DNA from: an uncultured Flavobacterium sp.
GTDB taxonomy: Bacteria; Bacteroidota; Bacteroidia; Flavobacteriales; Flavobacteriaceae
Length of the DNA stretch: 7,225 nucleotides
Direction of reading: 5' to 3'
Assembly (NCBI RefSeq): GCF_937876455.1
Contig: NZ_CALFIG010000068.1
Coordinates: 1-7,225 of the forward strand
Positions 5,719 through 7,225 of this stretch are shown here, piece after piece (the first letter of the stretch is position 1; every line of letters starts with the position of its first letter). The notes beneath the pieces were generated by a model. That model did no database searches. It worked only from the letters and a program-made list of their open reading frames with translations, and was not told where the DNA came from. The position numbers were made by a program, and so were the translations under genes.

Positions 5719-6990
5719 ATGACTGTAGACTTACTACTTGGATTACAATGGGGTGACGAAGGAAAAGGAAAAATCGTCGATGTACTAACTTCAAAATATG
5801 ACATTATTGCCCGATTTCAAGGCGGACCCAATGCAGGACACACTTTAGAATTTGACGGCATCAAACACGTATTACGAACTATTCCTTCTGGAATATTTCA
5901 TAAAAACAATGTAAATATTATTGGTAATGGTGTCGTTATGGACCCAGTAGTTTTCCAAAAAGAAATAGAAGGACTTCAAAAATTTAACATCGACATTCAG
6001 TCTAAATTACTTTTATCAAGAAAAGCACATTTAATTTTGCCTACGCATCGCCTTTTAGACGCTGCCTCTGAAGCCGCAAAAGGAAAAGCAAAAATTGGTT
6101 CAACACTTAAAGGAATTGGACCTACATATATGGATAAAACAGGTAGAAATGGATTGCGAATTGGCGATATTGAATTAGTCGATTTTCAAGAAAGATACCG
6201 TTCTTTAGCCGATAAACATGAAGCCATGATAAAATTCTATGACGTAGATTTACAATACAATTTACGTGAAATGGAAGATGAATTTTTTACGGCAGTTGCA
6301 GAATTGAAAAAACTAACTTTTATAGATTCTGAAGAATTCTTAAACAAAGCTCTTAAAGAAGGAAAAACGATTTTAGCCGAAGGCGCTCAAGGGTCTTTAT
6401 TGGATGTAGACTTTGGAACCTATCCTTTTGTTACTTCTTCAAATACAACAGCAGCTGGAGCCTGTACAGGTTTGGGAATTGCACCTAATCGTGTAAAACA
6501 AGTTTTTGGTATTTTCAAAGCGTATACAACTCGTGTAGGAAGCGGACCATTTCCTACAGAACTTTTTGACGAAGACGGACAAACCATGGCTAAAGTAGGT
6601 AACGAATTTGGTTCTGTTACAGGACGCGCAAGACGTTGTGGTTGGTTAGACTTAGTTGCTTTAAAATATGCCGTTCAAATCAATGGTGTAACCGAATTAT
6701 ACATGATGAAAGGCGATGTGCTTTCTGGATTTTCAAAATTAAAAGTTTGTACCGCTTATAAATACAAAGGCGAAATTCTTAAACACTTCCCATACAATAT
6801 TGAACCCGAAAATGTGGAACCTATTTATACAGAAATGAAAGGATGGCAAGCCGATTTAACAGGTATGACAACGTATGATGAATTACCAACAGAACTAAAA
6901 GCCTACATCGAATTCATTGAAAAAGAATTAGAAGTGCCCATTAAAGTAGTATCTGTAGGACCCGATAGAAAACAAACTATTACACGATAA
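5719..6990 (+). CDS. purA: Adenylosuccinate synthetase
   Basis: PurA joins IMP and aspartate using GTP to form adenylosuccinate, the first committed step from IMP to AMP, in the cytoplasm. The 423-residue protein is close to the E. coli length (432) and aligns almost without gaps through its active site, so key residues carry E. coli numbers. These include WGDEGKGK (11-18, catalytic D13), GGPNAGHT (35-42, catalytic H41), GSTLKGIGP (127-135, T129), R143, EGAQG (221-225, Q224), TTRVG (270-274), GRARRCGW (302-309, R303 and R305), KGD (331-333, K331 and D333), and GPDRKQT near the C-terminus. GSTLKG in place of GTTGRG, and KGDVLSG in place of KLDVLD, are variants I associate with Bacteroidota. 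The ATG at 5719 puts the P-loop at the normal distance. The 32-base gap after the fur-like gene has no promoter-like element, so the two are probably cotranscribed. A CAA-rich, probably unstructured leader (5701-5718) precedes the start. A strong hairpin terminator follows. Confidence 0.97.
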   Translation: MTVDLLLGLQWGDEGKGKIVDVLTSKYDIIARFQGGPNAGHTLEFDGIKHVLRTIPSGIFHKNNVNIIGNGVVMDPVVFQKEIEGLQKFNIDIQSKLLLSRKAHLILPTHRLLDAASEAAKGKAKIGSTLKGIGPTYMDKTGRNGLRIGDIELVDFQERYRSLADKHEAMIKFYDVDLQYNLREMEDEFFTAVAELKKLTFIDSEEFLNKALKEGKTILAEGAQGSLLDVDFGTYPFVTSSNTTAAGACTGLGIAPNRVKQVFGIFKAYTTRVGSGPFPTELFDEDGQTMAKVGNEFGSVTGRARRCGWLDLVALKYAVQINGVTELYMMKGDVLSGFSKLKVCTAYKYKGEILKHFPYNIEPENVEPIYTEMKGWQADLTGMTTYDELPTELKAYIEFIEKELEVPIKVVSVGPDRKQTITR

Positions 6991-6993
6991 TTC

Positions 6994-7020
6994 AAAAATC
7001 CCACCATGTGTGGGATTTTT
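6994..7020. terminator. Bidirectional terminator between purA and the convergent gene
   Basis: A perfect 11-bp stem (AAAAATCCCAC at 6994-7004, GTGGGATTTTT at 7010-7020) encloses the 5-base loop CATGT. The A run on the left and T run on the right give a T tract on either strand. It starts 4 bases after the purA stop and lies 10 bases beyond the stop of the minus-strand gene, so it can end both transcripts. Confidence 0.9.
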
Positions 7021-7030
7021 AATTTAAAAT

Positions 7031-7225
7031 TCAATTTTTAAAGTTATGTTTTCTTAACATGTCTTTTAAAAATTCTATTTCTTGTTTTAAACTTTCAATA
7101 TGATCTTTATCCGCATTATTTACAGTACCATGATTCAATAAATATGCTATACCTCCAGATTGATTATAATTTTGTTGAAAACATTCAGAAGGTAATAAAT
7201 CTAAAAAATTTTTTTCAAGAATTTC
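7031..7225 (-). CDS. C-terminal end of an unidentified protein with a coiled coil, possibly an HTH (XRE-type) regulator
   Basis: An open frame enters from the right edge on the minus strand and ends at TGA (complement of 7031-7033), giving the last 64 residues. Three parts are visible: a short hydrophobic stretch (LEKNFLDLLP), a Q/N/G-rich linker (QQNYNQSGG, then NHGTVNNADKD), and a terminal amphipathic helix (HIESLKQEIEFLKDMLRKH) with hydrophobic residues at heptad spacing, likely a coiled coil. Bacteroidota XRE-family regulators often have this form: an N-terminal helix-turn-helix, a polar linker with GTVNN-like sequence, and a short C-terminal coiled coil. The DNA-binding part would lie outside the window, so that identity is inferred. 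The gene converges on purA across a shared terminator. Confidence is good that it is coding and only moderate for the class. Confidence 0.65.
   Translation of the reverse strand, partial: EILEKNFLDLLPSECFQQNYNQSGGIAYLLNHGTVNNADKDHIESLKQEIEFLKDMLRKHNFKN

Noticed and set aside
5604..5804. Minus-strand open frame across the fur-purA junction
   Set aside because: It overlaps the conserved ends of two solid genes and has no recognisable product.

Overview
The window looks like ordinary chromosomal DNA from a member of the Bacteroidota, most likely Flavobacteriaceae. The evidence is low G+C, A-rich leaders without Shine-Dalgarno sites, promoters of the TTTG-N19-TAnnTTTG type, and protein variants typical of the phylum (RLRD in the Rel synthetase, GSTLKGIGP in PurA, a DUF3471-like tail on a serine hydrolase). 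Placement is from recognition, not from a search.

Layout: (1) About 1-397 is the C-terminal end of an amidohydrolase whose reading frame is interrupted at the window's left edge; a strong hairpin terminator follows. (2) 494-1282 is a TrmH/SpoU-type RNA 2'-O-methyltransferase with its own promoter. (3) After a 52-base gap holding a CTTGAAA tandem repeat comes a secreted serine hydrolase of the beta-lactamase/transpeptidase-like fold (1335-2864). (4) 2930-5152 is a full-length bifunctional Rel/SpoT (p)ppGpp synthetase-hydrolase with its own promoter. (5) 5246-5686 is a Fur-family repressor lacking the usual structural-zinc cysteines, with a Fur/PerR-like palindrome over its promoter; 32 bases later purA (5719-6990) follows, probably on the same transcript. 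(6) A symmetrical terminator separates purA from a convergent minus-strand gene (7031 to beyond 7225) with a coiled-coil C-terminus.

Start sites matter for two genes. The serine hydrolase most likely starts at ATG 1335, not at an upstream TTG inside the repeat. Rel most likely starts at ATG 2930, not at the GTG at 2912, which lies at or before the predicted transcription start.

Functionally, Rel makes and degrades (p)ppGpp and PurA commits IMP to AMP synthesis; in E. coli, PurA is inhibited by ppGpp. A metal-responsive repressor between them may place purine flow under metal or redox control, which is inference. I see no IS element, phage structural gene, CRISPR array, tRNA, rRNA or evident novel multi-gene system. 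The best leads are the Fur-type operator with its cysteine-poor repressor, the rel-fur-purA arrangement, the broken amidohydrolase edge and the heptamer repeat. No gene-free stretch exceeds 100 bases.
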